From contig NZ_RQFO01000014.1 of NCBI RefSeq assembly GCF_004770045.1, positions 189,335 to 253,334 on the forward strand: a DNA stretch of 64,000 nt, written 5' to 3'. Below, in pieces: positions 27,891 to 36,801 of the stretch; within the stretch, counting starts at the first letter, position 1; the number at the start of each line of letters is the position of its first letter. The notes under the pieces are model-generated. The model was not told the DNA's origin, ran no database searches, and saw nothing but the letters and a program-made list of their open reading frames with translations. A program made the translations under genes and the position numbers. The stretch is from Leptospira montravelensis (GTDB taxonomy: Bacteria; Spirochaetota; Leptospiria; Leptospirales; Leptospiraceae).

Positions 27891-30267
27891 ATACATCCTC
27901 CAGATTTGTTGGCAATAAAATTGTAAACGTTGTGCCTTCACAACGAATACTCTCTAGGTCTATTTTCCCTTTATGTTTTCGAATGATATCCATGCTGATG
28001 GATAAACCAAGACCAGTCCCTTCGCCTGTTTCTTTTGTAGAGAAAAATGGATCAAAAATTCTCGATTGGATATCTTCAGAAATACCAATTCCATTATCTT
28101 TAATCTTAATTTCTGCAAATTGTTGGTTATTTTCGGAACTAATGTATCTTGTTTTAATTTCAATTTTTCCCGGTTTTTCACCCTGTGTGTCAGAATATAA
28201 ACCGTGATTTTTCTTTTCTTCGATTGCGTGCCCAGCATTCACTAGTAAATTAATGATCACTTGACCAATCTCCTGTGGATGGCAAGGAATTTCAGGAAGA
28301 TCATTATCAAATGAAAATTCAACTACACTATCATATTTTATATTATGATGACTTATATTTATGGCGGAAGTAATCACCTCGTTTAAATTACACATTACAA
28401 AACTTTCTTCTTTATTCACATGAGCAAAACTTTTGATATTACGAACAATTTCCACAACACGACTGGCACCATCTATAGATTCCTCCAACATATCCGAAGT
28501 ATCCAGTAAAACGTTAGTTACATCATAACGATCCCAATCAGAAAGAATTTTTGAAACAGTAGGATCTGTTTGGTATTTTTTTAAAACTAAATTTACACTT
28601 TCCATTATGGTATGAAGCTGTTTGTGATACCTCTTCATTGTTTCTAAATTACTTGATATAAAAGCCATTGGATTATTGATCTCATGTGCCACACCGGCAG
28701 CTAATTGCCCAATCGTAGCTAACTTTTCACTTTGTAAAAGTTGCATCTCTGTATCCTTGGACTTCGATAGATCATTAAGATAAACTAATATCGAAACTTC
28801 ACCATTATATATAATCTCAATAGCCCAAAAACTAACCCATTTTTTCTGACCATTTGACAAAATAATATTTTTCTCAACTACATTCTGATCTGGAGCAAAT
28901 CCATTATTTGATAAAGATTGAATGAACTCGAAAGGGTCTTCGCCATTTAAAAAACCAAAGACTTCAGATACTTTTTTATTTCTCATCTGGTTTTTATTTT
29001 GCGAGAGAAGAATCTCCGAACTTCGATTATAAAACTGAATATTACCGTCAAATAAAATCAAAATTCCGTTTGGAGAACATTCTACAATAGATTGTAGATT
29101 CCACTCACTAGTTAAAAGCAAATCTTCAGTTCTTTTTCGAATCAGAATATGAACTAACTCAGTACCAAGTAATTCGACTTCTTTAAAATCGATTCCTTCA
29201 TATTCAGTTCTTTTGTTATAAAGAGTTAACTCGACAGTTTCATTTTCTTTTAAATTAAACTTAATAGGTAATTCTCTAATGGTGCGAGGCAACTTAACAG
29301 AAGAATCAAGTGGCATAAAAACAGAAGCAGACTGGTCCCGCACTGTATAAAGTCCAGATTCGCTTAAGATAACTCCATCACGACAAATCCGAACGTATCC
29401 CCAGCTACTCTCCGTTAGCTGTAATGAATATCGCAAAGCTAAAAGTAGTATGTTATCTTCACTCTCTGCCCGAGAACTTTGTTGGCCTATTTTAATTACA
29501 GCTTCAGTCCGAATCTCAGTTTTTTTACGTTCTGTTATATCAATATGAGTTCCAATCACACGAATCGGTAAATCATTCTCATCTCTTTCTACTACCTTTC
29601 CGCGACTCCAAACCCAGATAGTTTTCCCTAATCTTGTGTACATCCTAATTTCAAGATCATGTGAATCTATGGAGCCATTTAGATAATTTTCAAATAATGA
29701 CCGAATTTGTTCTCGATCTTCCCAGTGAACCAAAGTCTCCCAATGGGAAAAGTTTTGTGGAAAATGTTCAGGCTCAAAACCTAACATCCTTGCGTACTCC
29801 GGACTAAAATAAGCCTTCCCTAATCGAAGAGAAAAATCCCAAACACCACTCTGCCCACTTTCTAAGGCTAATTTTAACCTAAGTTCTTCTGCGCGGTTTT
29901 CCGGTACACGAATGGTATCCAAATTTACAATATAAACTACAAACCTTTCTAAAGAAATAGATTGGGAAAGAATTTGGTAAGTTCCTTCCAGAAACGAAAG
30001 AATTACAGGAAAGGAAGACTGATCCGATTTGCGACTTAAAGAAGTCCGAATTTCATCTTGAATCTCCCCCTTACAAACTAGTTCCACAAAATCCTCTCCT
30101 AAAAGTTGAAAAAAAGATTTCTGAAAAAGTTCGGTCGCAGAAGCATTACATCTGAGGATTTTTAGGTCATGGTTTAATACAAAAGAAGGTAATGGATTCC
30201 CATCCCAGGCAGCTTCCAACTCCTTCTTTGCATTTAGTACTTTATCGATAGCGTCGCTGATTTCCAT
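27877..30267 (-). CDS. PAS/GAF sensor histidine kinase
   Basis: This 796-residue kinase has no membrane segments. PAS domains lie at about 15-120, 135-255 and 385-505, with a GAF-like region between (about 260-375). The HisKA domain carries LAAGVAHEINNPMAF near 530. The catalytic domain has INLLVNAGHAI (N box), DNGIGI (G1) and GTGLGLS (G2). It overlaps the response-regulator gene at its 3' end. Its start lies only 19 bp from the divergent lipoprotein gene. The signal is unknown, and soluble location suggests an internal one. Confidence 0.92.
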   Translation of the reverse strand: MEISDAIDKVLNAKKELEAAWDGNPLPSFVLNHDLKILRCNASATELFQKSFFQLLGEDFVELVCKGEIQDEIRTSLSRKSDQSSFPVILSFLEGTYQILSQSISLERFVVYIVNLDTIRVPENRAEELRLKLALESGQSGVWDFSLRLGKAYFSPEYARMLGFEPEHFPQNFSHWETLVHWEDREQIRSLFENYLNGSIDSHDLEIRMYTRLGKTIWVWSRGKVVERDENDLPIRVIGTHIDITERKKTEIRTEAVIKIGQQSSRAESEDNILLLALRYSLQLTESSWGYVRICRDGVILSESGLYTVRDQSASVFMPLDSSVKLPRTIRELPIKFNLKENETVELTLYNKRTEYEGIDFKEVELLGTELVHILIRKRTEDLLLTSEWNLQSIVECSPNGILILFDGNIQFYNRSSEILLSQNKNQMRNKKVSEVFGFLNGEDPFEFIQSLSNNGFAPDQNVVEKNIILSNGQKKWVSFWAIEIIYNGEVSILVYLNDLSKSKDTEMQLLQSEKLATIGQLAAGVAHEINNPMAFISSNLETMKRYHKQLHTIMESVNLVLKKYQTDPTVSKILSDWDRYDVTNVLLDTSDMLEESIDGASRVVEIVRNIKSFAHVNKEESFVMCNLNEVITSAINISHHNIKYDSVVEFSFDNDLPEIPCHPQEIGQVIINLLVNAGHAIEEKKNHGLYSDTQGEKPGKIEIKTRYISSENNQQFAEIKIKDNGIGISEDIQSRIFDPFFSTKETGEGTGLGLSISMDIIRKHKGKIDLESIRCEGTTFTILLPTNLEDVYGSE

Positions 30268-30286
30268 ACAAACCTACCAACAAGAT

Positions 30287-31330
30287 ATGACGAAGAAATT
30301 AATTATTAGTTTATTATTTTTAACCATCCATTGCCAATTTCAAGAAAAGAAAACAGAGATCGCATTTGCCGAAACTAACGTTTATAACGAATGGGCAGGA
30401 CTTAGCGACTATGATCTTTTACATAAAACTGAAATGGAACTCAGTTGGAAAAAACTAACAAACACTAGAGAAACAATCGCAGATTATTTAAAAAATAAAG
30501 ATTACCAACCAAAAGTAAAAACTGTAATTTATCCGTTTAGCGGAATTGATGTTTTAAATCTTTTTTCATTTTATCCAAATGCAGAACGTTATATACTATT
30601 TGGATTAGAAGATCCTGGTTATCCGAACCAATATCAGTCTCTTTCTGAAAAAGAAAAACTTATCGTAAAACAAGGGATTCGAAATCTATCTGATCATTTA
30701 GCTGGTAGAAACTATTTTACCTATAGAAAAATGAAAGAAGAAACAAAGAAAAAAGAACTGAATGGAGCCTATCCAGTGTTCGTGGCATTTCTTCGTCGTA
30801 TGGGCAAAGAAATTCTTGATTCAAAAGAAGAAACAATTCAAGGCAAAGGCATTACCTATAAGGGATTCACGATCACCCTTTATGATACAAAACTCAATAA
30901 ACAAGAAACACTTACCTATTTTAAAATATTCTTAATTGGAAATGAAGGAACCCCTGGAGATGGTTTGTATGAATATTTTTCCGACTTAAAGAATGTCGGG
31001 ATATTCACAAAATCTGCTGAATATTTATTTCATGGAGAAAAAAGAAAGTTAATCCGTGATTTACTATTAAAGAATGCTGAATTTGTAGTTCAGGATGAGT
31101 CAGGGTTTCCCATTCGTTTTTTTCCGGAAGAAAGTTGGAAACGCCAAGTTTTCGGAAGATATGAAAAATCTTGGAATTTATCTGGAGCTGTTACCCCGGA
31201 AGCACAACCTGAATTAAAAACCCTAAGTGAAGTTACAAACGATGTACCTCTGCCTTTTCCTTTTGGTTATGGATACTTAGGAACAAAAGACAATCGCCAA
31301 TCAGCCGTTCTCGTCTTTGCGAAAAAATAA
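30287..31330 (+). CDS. Lipoprotein of unknown function
   Basis: This 347-residue protein starts with a clear lipoprotein signal peptide (MTKKLIISLLFLTIHC; Cys at 16). The mature part has no membrane segment. Segments VIYPFSGIDVLN (about 80-91) and the C-terminal PFGYGYLG suggest a folded globular protein. I recall no function for it. It is divergent from the kinase gene with a 19-bp gap and may be linked to that signalling pair. Confidence 0.75.
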   Translation: MTKKLIISLLFLTIHCQFQEKKTEIAFAETNVYNEWAGLSDYDLLHKTEMELSWKKLTNTRETIADYLKNKDYQPKVKTVIYPFSGIDVLNLFSFYPNAERYILFGLEDPGYPNQYQSLSEKEKLIVKQGIRNLSDHLAGRNYFTYRKMKEETKKKELNGAYPVFVAFLRRMGKEILDSKEETIQGKGITYKGFTITLYDTKLNKQETLTYFKIFLIGNEGTPGDGLYEYFSDLKNVGIFTKSAEYLFHGEKRKLIRDLLLKNAEFVVQDESGFPIRFFPEESWKRQVFGRYEKSWNLSGAVTPEAQPELKTLSEVTNDVPLPFPFGYGYLGTKDNRQSAVLVFAKK

Positions 31331-31357
31331 AACGAAAACGGTCTATCGAAAGCCTCA

Positions 31358-32185
31358 TCACTCTACAGTGGTGGGGTCCCAACAAGTCCTGAAATTTTCA
31401 TTCCAACTGGAGATTTCCTTCATATCTTCCTCCGATAAAACAAAATCAAATACATCCGCATTTTCTTTGATCCGAACAGGATTTTTTGATTTCGGAATGA
31501 CTACATGTCCTGCTTGTAAAGACCATCGGATTAAAATTTGCGCATTCGATTTTTGATAACGATTGGCCAGTGCGGTAATACGTGGGTCTTCTAACTTTTG
31601 TCCATGTGCTAGAGGGCTATATGCTTCGAGGAGAATTCCCTTCTTAATACAATACTCTTTTAACTCTTTATCTTGTAAAAAAGGATGATACTCTACTTGG
31701 TTCATTGCCGGAACAGTCCCAGTTTCCTTTAAAAGTTCCTCAAGATGCGAGACCATAAAATTACTGACTCCAATCGATTTCGCTTTTCCGTCATTTTTTA
31801 TTTTTTCCAAAGCTTTCCAAGATTCATTTCTCTTTCCTGTTACAGGAAAATGAATTAAATACATATCCACATAGTTTGTACCAAGTTTATTCAATGATAC
31901 ATCTATTGCGCGTAAGGCGGCATCGTATCCTTGGTCAGCATTCCAAAGTTTTGTAACGAGAAAAATATCACTTCGATTCACTCCACTTTCTTTAATGGCA
32001 GCACCTACATCGGCTTCATTCCCATAAATGGCCGCTGTATCAATATGCCTATAACCCAAAGATAAAGCAGATTTGACTGCTTCAAAACATTCTTTGGGAC
32101 GAGATTTCCAAACTCCGAGTCCAAACCTTGGTACAGAAACGGATTGGTTGGATGGTAAAGTAGATGTGATTTCTAGGTTTGTCAT
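31358..32185 (-). CDS. Aldo/keto reductase
   Basis: This protein of about 275 residues is an NADPH-dependent aldo/keto reductase of the AKR5/2,5-diketo-gluconate reductase type. The catalytic tetrad is present: Asp49, Tyr54, Lys79 and His112. Family signatures GYRHIDTAAIYGNE, LEELL and IPKSKNPVRIKEN are seen. I place the start at ATG 32185 because the longer frame (to 32299) runs across the terminator of the upstream Clp gene. Substrate unknown. Confidence 0.92.
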   Translation of the reverse strand: MTNLEITSTLPSNQSVSVPRFGLGVWKSRPKECFEAVKSALSLGYRHIDTAAIYGNEADVGAAIKESGVNRSDIFLVTKLWNADQGYDAALRAIDVSLNKLGTNYVDMYLIHFPVTGKRNESWKALEKIKNDGKAKSIGVSNFMVSHLEELLKETGTVPAMNQVEYHPFLQDKELKEYCIKKGILLEAYSPLAHGQKLEDPRITALANRYQKSNAQILIRWSLQAGHVVIPKSKNPVRIKENADVFDFVLSEEDMKEISSWNENFRTCWDPTTVE

Positions 32186-32202
32186 AAAGTAGATTTTAGA
32201 CG

Positions 32203-32236
32203 AAAAAAACCCAACTATAGTTTTTTTATAGTTGGG
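32203..32236 (-). terminator. Terminator of the Clp ATPase gene
   Basis: On the minus strand, perfect 10-bp arms CCCAACTATA and TATAGTTGGG with a 7-nt loop are followed by seven T residues, 25 bp after the Clp stop. Confidence 0.88.
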
Positions 32237-32261
32237 TATACTATTTAGAAATCGGTAAAAA

Positions 32262-34649
32262 TTATTGTTTGGATCCCACCCGCTCTGGAATGGAAACAAA
32301 TACTAATTGTTCACCATTCCAATCGGCGCGGTAGCTACCTTCACCAATGGTTCCCGATAATATTTCCTTTGCCAAAGGCCGATTGACAATTCGGTTGAAC
32401 ACACTTCCGAGAGGTCTTGCTCCAAATTTGGGATCAAATCCTTGTTCACGTAAAATATGTTCGGTGCTTTCCGAAAGTTCCACAAAGATACCTTTTACCT
32501 TTAGACGTTCGTTCAATTGACGAACCTGTTTCTCGATTAATTTCTCCATAATGGAAGAATCTAACGAATGGTAGGTTAGGATTGCATCCAAACGTCCCAA
32601 AACTTCTGGTTTGAAATCTGCTTCAATATTTTTTGAATTTGTAGTCAATATCAGAATGGTATTCTTAAAATTGATTGTTCTACCTTTGTTATCAGTTAAT
32701 CGACCTTCATCCAAAATTTGAAGTAGGATATCCGAAAAATCGGGATGAGCCTTCTCCACTTCATCAAAAAGAACCACAGAATAAGGTTTTCTTCGGATGG
32801 CTTCGGTAAGAATCCCACCTTCATCATACCCTACATAACCTGCAGGTGCTCCAATCAGTTTTGCCACTGAATGTTTTTCAGAATATTCACTAAGATCCAG
32901 ACGAACCAAATTGGATTCTTGATCGAATAAGTATTTGGCAATGGCCTTAGCAGTTTCTGTTTTTCCTACACCAGTTGGTCCTTTGAGTAAAAAGGATCCA
33001 AGCGGTCTTGATTCTGAAGAAATACCTGCATAGGATGTGAGAAGCGTATCCGCAATTTCACGAATCGACTCTTTCTGTCCATAAACTACAGTATTTAGAT
33101 CTTCTTCTAGATGAAGTAGATTGTCTTGTTTGGTTTTAAGAATTTTCTCCACAGGAATACCAGTTTGTCTGGAAATAACGGCCGCTATATGATTCCTTTC
33201 GAGAATCCAACTGTTTTGAAAAGTGCTTAGTTCTTTTTCCAATTCAGGAAGAACTGCATATTTCAAACGAGAAGCCTCTGTATAATCGGCTCTTTGTTGA
33301 GCTGCATCCAAATCAAACTTCACTCGATCAATTTTGTTTTTAATCGAAGCAATTTGTTTCAATGAGTTAACTTCTTTTTCCCAAACCAATTTTCCTTCTT
33401 GGAATTTTTTTTCTAAAACCTCGATTTCCTTTAGAATCTCTTCGTTTTTCTTTTCTACTTGCGCAAAGATTTTTTTGGAACGAATTTCACTTTCCAACTC
33501 TACAAGTTCTGTAGGCATTGCTTCGGCAGAAAGTTTTAATGCAGATGCCGCTTCATCAACCAAATCAATCGCTTTATCCGGTAAAAACTTATCGGTGATG
33601 TATTGGTCTGATAAAAGTACAGATGCATAAATTGCTTCATCAGAAATTTTAATTCCATGATGGATTTCATGTTTATCACGAATCCCCATAAGGATTTCGA
33701 TTGCATCTTCCTTACTTGGTTCATTGACAGGAACTGCACGGAATCTTCTTTCTAAAGCTTGGTCACCCAAAATATATTTTTGAAATTCATCCTGAGTTGT
33801 GGCTCCAATACAATGTAATTCCCCACGAGCCAATGCAGGTTTCAAAAGATTGGCAGCATCCATAGCGCCATCAGTTTTACCTGCACCCACCAATTGATGG
33901 ATCTCATCGATGAAAAGAATCGCTTCACCTGCTTGCCCTTTGATATAACGAAGTAATGCTGTTAACTTTTCTTCGAACTCACCTCTGTATTTAGTTCCGG
34001 CCATGAGTTGACCCATATCCAAAGAGTAAATGGTTTTTCCTTTTAAAACATCTGGAACACGTCCTTTTACAATTTGTTCGGCAAGACCTTCCACAATGGC
34101 AGTTTTACCAACTCCCGCACTACCAACTAACACTGGATTATTCTTTGACCTACGCCCAAGAATTTCCATCACAGAACGAATTTCTTTACTCCTGCCAATG
34201 ACCGGATCTAGTTTCCCTTCCCGGGCTAGGTCATTCAAATTCACAAGAAAGTTGGGAACTTCTTCATCCGTTTCTTTTACTTGCAAGTCTTCATAATTGA
34301 TTTTTAGCTCAGGCAAGATTTGCGGTAGAAACTTTAAGAAGTCTGCCTCTTTCAACTCTTCCCTACCATTTTCGGCCGCGCGAGAAGAAGCCATAGTGAA
34401 CCACTGCGCCAACTTGGGTGAAGTTCGAAGTGAATCAAAAGGAATCTCACCAGAAGCCCTTGCTTGTTTTTTCAGAAATTCATCTACTGTCGATTTATAC
34501 TTAATTAATGATTTTCCAGAAACCGAAGTTGGTAGAGTCATAAACCCCCAAACCAAATGGTAAGGAGTGATTTCTGTATTTTGTCTCCTCATCGCTTCTG
34601 TTTGCGCAATGTCCAAAGCTCCCTGGACGTTCGAATCATACTGTTTCAT
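32262..34649 (-). CDS. ClpA/ClpB-family AAA+ ATPase
   Basis: This 795-residue protein has a Clp N domain (about 1-125) and a first AAA domain (Walker A GSAGVGKT at 176-183, [13 protein letters not shown], Arg finger ERRF near 300). A coiled-coil middle domain follows (about 385-485), then a second AAA domain (GPTGVGKT at 557-564). It resembles ClpB, but between LTTN and FKPE the second AAA domain is about 20 residues shorter than in ClpB and lacks any ClpP-docking IGL/F loop. It is therefore more likely a disaggregase than a protease partner. A CIRCE-like site upstream suggests heat-shock control by HrcA. Confidence 0.9.
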   Translation of the reverse strand: MKQYDSNVQGALDIAQTEAMRRQNTEITPYHLVWGFMTLPTSVSGKSLIKYKSTVDEFLKKQARASGEIPFDSLRTSPKLAQWFTMASSRAAENGREELKEADFLKFLPQILPELKINYEDLQVKETDEEVPNFLVNLNDLAREGKLDPVIGRSKEIRSVMEILGRRSKNNPVLVGSAGVGKTAIVEGLAEQIVKGRVPDVLKGKTIYSLDMGQLMAGTKYRGEFEEKLTALLRYIKGQAGEAILFIDEIHQLVGAGKTDGAMDAANLLKPALARGELHCIGATTQDEFQKYILGDQALERRFRAVPVNEPSKEDAIEILMGIRDKHEIHHGIKISDEAIYASVLLSDQYITDKFLPDKAIDLVDEAASALKLSAEAMPTELVELESEIRSKKIFAQVEKKNEEILKEIEVLEKKFQEGKLVWEKEVNSLKQIASIKNKIDRVKFDLDAAQQRADYTEASRLKYAVLPELEKELSTFQNSWILERNHIAAVISRQTGIPVEKILKTKQDNLLHLEEDLNTVVYGQKESIREIADTLLTSYAGISSESRPLGSFLLKGPTGVGKTETAKAIAKYLFDQESNLVRLDLSEYSEKHSVAKLIGAPAGYVGYDEGGILTEAIRRKPYSVVLFDEVEKAHPDFSDILLQILDEGRLTDNKGRTINFKNTILILTTNSKNIEADFKPEVLGRLDAILTYHSLDSSIMEKLIEKQVRQLNERLKVKGIFVELSESTEHILREQGFDPKFGARPLGSVFNRIVNRPLAKEILSGTIGEGSYRADWNGEQLVFVSIPERVGSKQ

Positions 34650-34664
34650 AGTGTTTCGCCTCTT

Positions 34665-34691
34665 TTAGCACTCTAATGGTTAGACTGCCAA
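34665..34691. promoter_or_regulatory. CIRCE-like HrcA operator
   Basis: TTAGCACTC, a 9-bp spacer and GACTGCCAA match the CIRCE consensus TTAGCACTC-N9-GAGTGCTAA with one arm perfect and two mismatches in the other. It ends 16 bp upstream of the Clp ATPase start codon, the usual place for HrcA repression. Confidence 0.72.
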
Positions 34692-34860
34692 TTCTACGTT
34701 CTTCTAACAAGTTTTTTAAGGAAATTCACTTTATCTGTCTAAAACTCGTCCTATTATAGTACAAATGTTTCGCATTCGCCTTTCTTTTTTTGAATTTTTG
34801 GTGGAACCTCGCCTGTGTTACAGAACCAGCCTGAGAGAAAACAGATCAAAAAAGAAAACA

Positions 34861-36801
34861 ATGTTCTCTTTGAAATCTGCCCTAGGACTCCTCCTTCTTG
34901 GATTTGGTCTTTCTCTCCATTCTCCTCTCCAGGCCTTCCCTCTATCAATTGAAGAATCCAATAACTACCGAGACATTGGTAAATACTTTGAATATGTAAT
35001 TGTTCCCGAAAGCGAGTCTAGTTTGGACAAAATTTTGAGAGAAGATACAATTTGGAGACCCAATCCCAAAGCTACTATCTCTTTTCCCCGAGTGAAAAAT
35101 CCCTTATGGATTCGCATCACACTGATCCACTATGGAAACTTGCCCCATACATTTTTTTTACATTTCTCGAGCCCCGTAGTCGATGTCTTCGAACTACATT
35201 CCCAGGTAAAAGGGAAATGGGTCACACAAGTTTCCGGTGAACAAGTTCTCCAAAGAAACAAACCAATTTATTCCCATATCCCTGCATTTCCAATTACGCT
35301 TTCTCCTGATGAAACAAGAACAATCTATGTGAAAATAAACTCAGCAAATCCAATCTTTAACTTTGTTTCCATTTATAACTCGAGAAGTTTTATAGCCTTT
35401 TCTAAAAAACAAGATATATTCTTTGCTGCTTATTTTGGCGCAGGGTTTATGATGTTTTTGTTTAGTTTATTCCTAGCAAATACATTACGATATAGAAAGT
35501 TTTTCTATTACTTCTTCTACTTGGCGACTGTACTTTTGATCAATTTTTTTTCGACCGGGTTTATACAGTATGTAGAAATCGGAAATTCTCATACTTGGAA
35601 AAATTATCTTTTCCCAATTACTATTTATCTGACATCCGTATTTGGATTATTATTCACAATAGAATTTCTCGAAACAGATAAAAATTTTCCGAAAGCTACT
35701 AAACTAACAAGAGGATTTATTTTTCTGTTTATATCTTTAATTTTTTCAATGTTCTTTTTAGAATTAAGGAATTTCATTCAACTAGGAGTAACAATTGTTA
35801 TCATTCCTATTTTGTTAGCCTTATCAATCTCTATGATGGCATTTTTCAAAAGTAAGAAAAAATTAGAGGTGATACTATTTTTATTCGCCTTTGGCTCCAT
35901 TCTCATTGGTGCTGCTTTAAATTCATTAACGGTGCAAGGTCTTATTCGGCCAATGCATATATCCTCTTATTCCCTGCCATTAGGTTCTGCCGTAGAAGTA
36001 TTTTTCTTATCAATGGCATTAGTTTTGAAAGTATCAGATTACAGAAAAGCTACGGAAGAAAAACAAGAAATTGATTTACAAATGAAAATCGCACAAAAAT
36101 TGCAGAACGGTCTTCTTCCTCAAAAAAGAACTCATGCAAATGGATATGCTTTAGGATTTCGGTATTCACCTGCTTCGGATATAGGTGGAGACTTTGTACA
36201 AATCATTGTAAAGGAGAATGAAATTGGATTATTTTTATGTGATGTATCTGGTCATGGAATACCTGCGGCTATGATTGCTTCGATGGCGAAAGTTTCCTTA
36301 CAATTTTGGGATGATTCTTTAGATAAACCTGCTTATGCAGCAGCAAGAATTCGGTTGTCCTTACTCAGTTCTCTTTCTGGTCATTTTTTAAGTGCCTTCT
36401 TTGTTTACATCAACCCAAAAGAAAAAATCCTGAAAATTGCAAATGCCGGACACCATCCAATGGTATATTTAGATCGAAAGGGAAATTTAGAACACATCAC
36501 TAGTTCTGGAAGGGCAATTAATGAATACGTTGAATCACAAATCATCGAAAAAACACTTCCTCTTCCCGAATCAGGAACTTTAGTATTATATACAGATGGC
36601 GTAATAGAAGCAAGGAATGCCACAACTGGAGAACTTTTCGGTGAGGAAAGATTTTTCAATCTTCTACAAAATTTAAGAGACCAGACTCCTCAAACTATTT
36701 GCGATCAAGTAATCACTGAAGTAGAAAAATTTCAGAAATCAAAAAGATCCGATGACGATATTACAATATTAGCAATTTCTTTAGAAAAAGAATTTAAATA
36801 G
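34861..36801 (+). CDS. 7TMR-DISM receptor with SpoIIE phosphatase domain
   Basis: This protein of about 646 residues begins with a signal peptide (MFSLKSALGLLLLGFGLSL). An extracytoplasmic jelly-roll domain of the 7TMR-DISMED2 type follows (about 25-175), then seven membrane helices (about 190-395), a short coiled coil, and a PP2C-like SpoIIE phosphatase. The metal-binding Asp residues are in DIGGDFVQI, CDVSGHGIPAAM and YTDGVIEAR. Such proteins dephosphorylate anti-sigma-factor antagonists. The start is placed at the signal peptide, since the 32 upstream codons lack coding character. It overlaps the convergent hybrid kinase by 8 bp. Confidence 0.88.
   Translation: MFSLKSALGLLLLGFGLSLHSPLQAFPLSIEESNNYRDIGKYFEYVIVPESESSLDKILREDTIWRPNPKATISFPRVKNPLWIRITLIHYGNLPHTFFLHFSSPVVDVFELHSQVKGKWVTQVSGEQVLQRNKPIYSHIPAFPITLSPDETRTIYVKINSANPIFNFVSIYNSRSFIAFSKKQDIFFAAYFGAGFMMFLFSLFLANTLRYRKFFYYFFYLATVLLINFFSTGFIQYVEIGNSHTWKNYLFPITIYLTSVFGLLFTIEFLETDKNFPKATKLTRGFIFLFISLIFSMFFLELRNFIQLGVTIVIIPILLALSISMMAFFKSKKKLEVILFLFAFGSILIGAALNSLTVQGLIRPMHISSYSLPLGSAVEVFFLSMALVLKVSDYRKATEEKQEIDLQMKIAQKLQNGLLPQKRTHANGYALGFRYSPASDIGGDFVQIIVKENEIGLFLCDVSGHGIPAAMIASMAKVSLQFWDDSLDKPAYAAARIRLSLLSSLSGHFLSAFFVYINPKEKILKIANAGHHPMVYLDRKGNLEHITSSGRAINEYVESQIIEKTLPLPESGTLVLYTDGVIEARNATTGELFGEERFFNLLQNLRDQTPQTICDQVITEVEKFQKSKRSDDDITILAISLEKEFK

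Noticed and set aside
32186..32299. Longer start for the aldo/keto reductase
   Set aside because: The added 38 codons cross the Clp terminator and overlap the Clp stop, while ATG 32185 gives the normal family N terminus.
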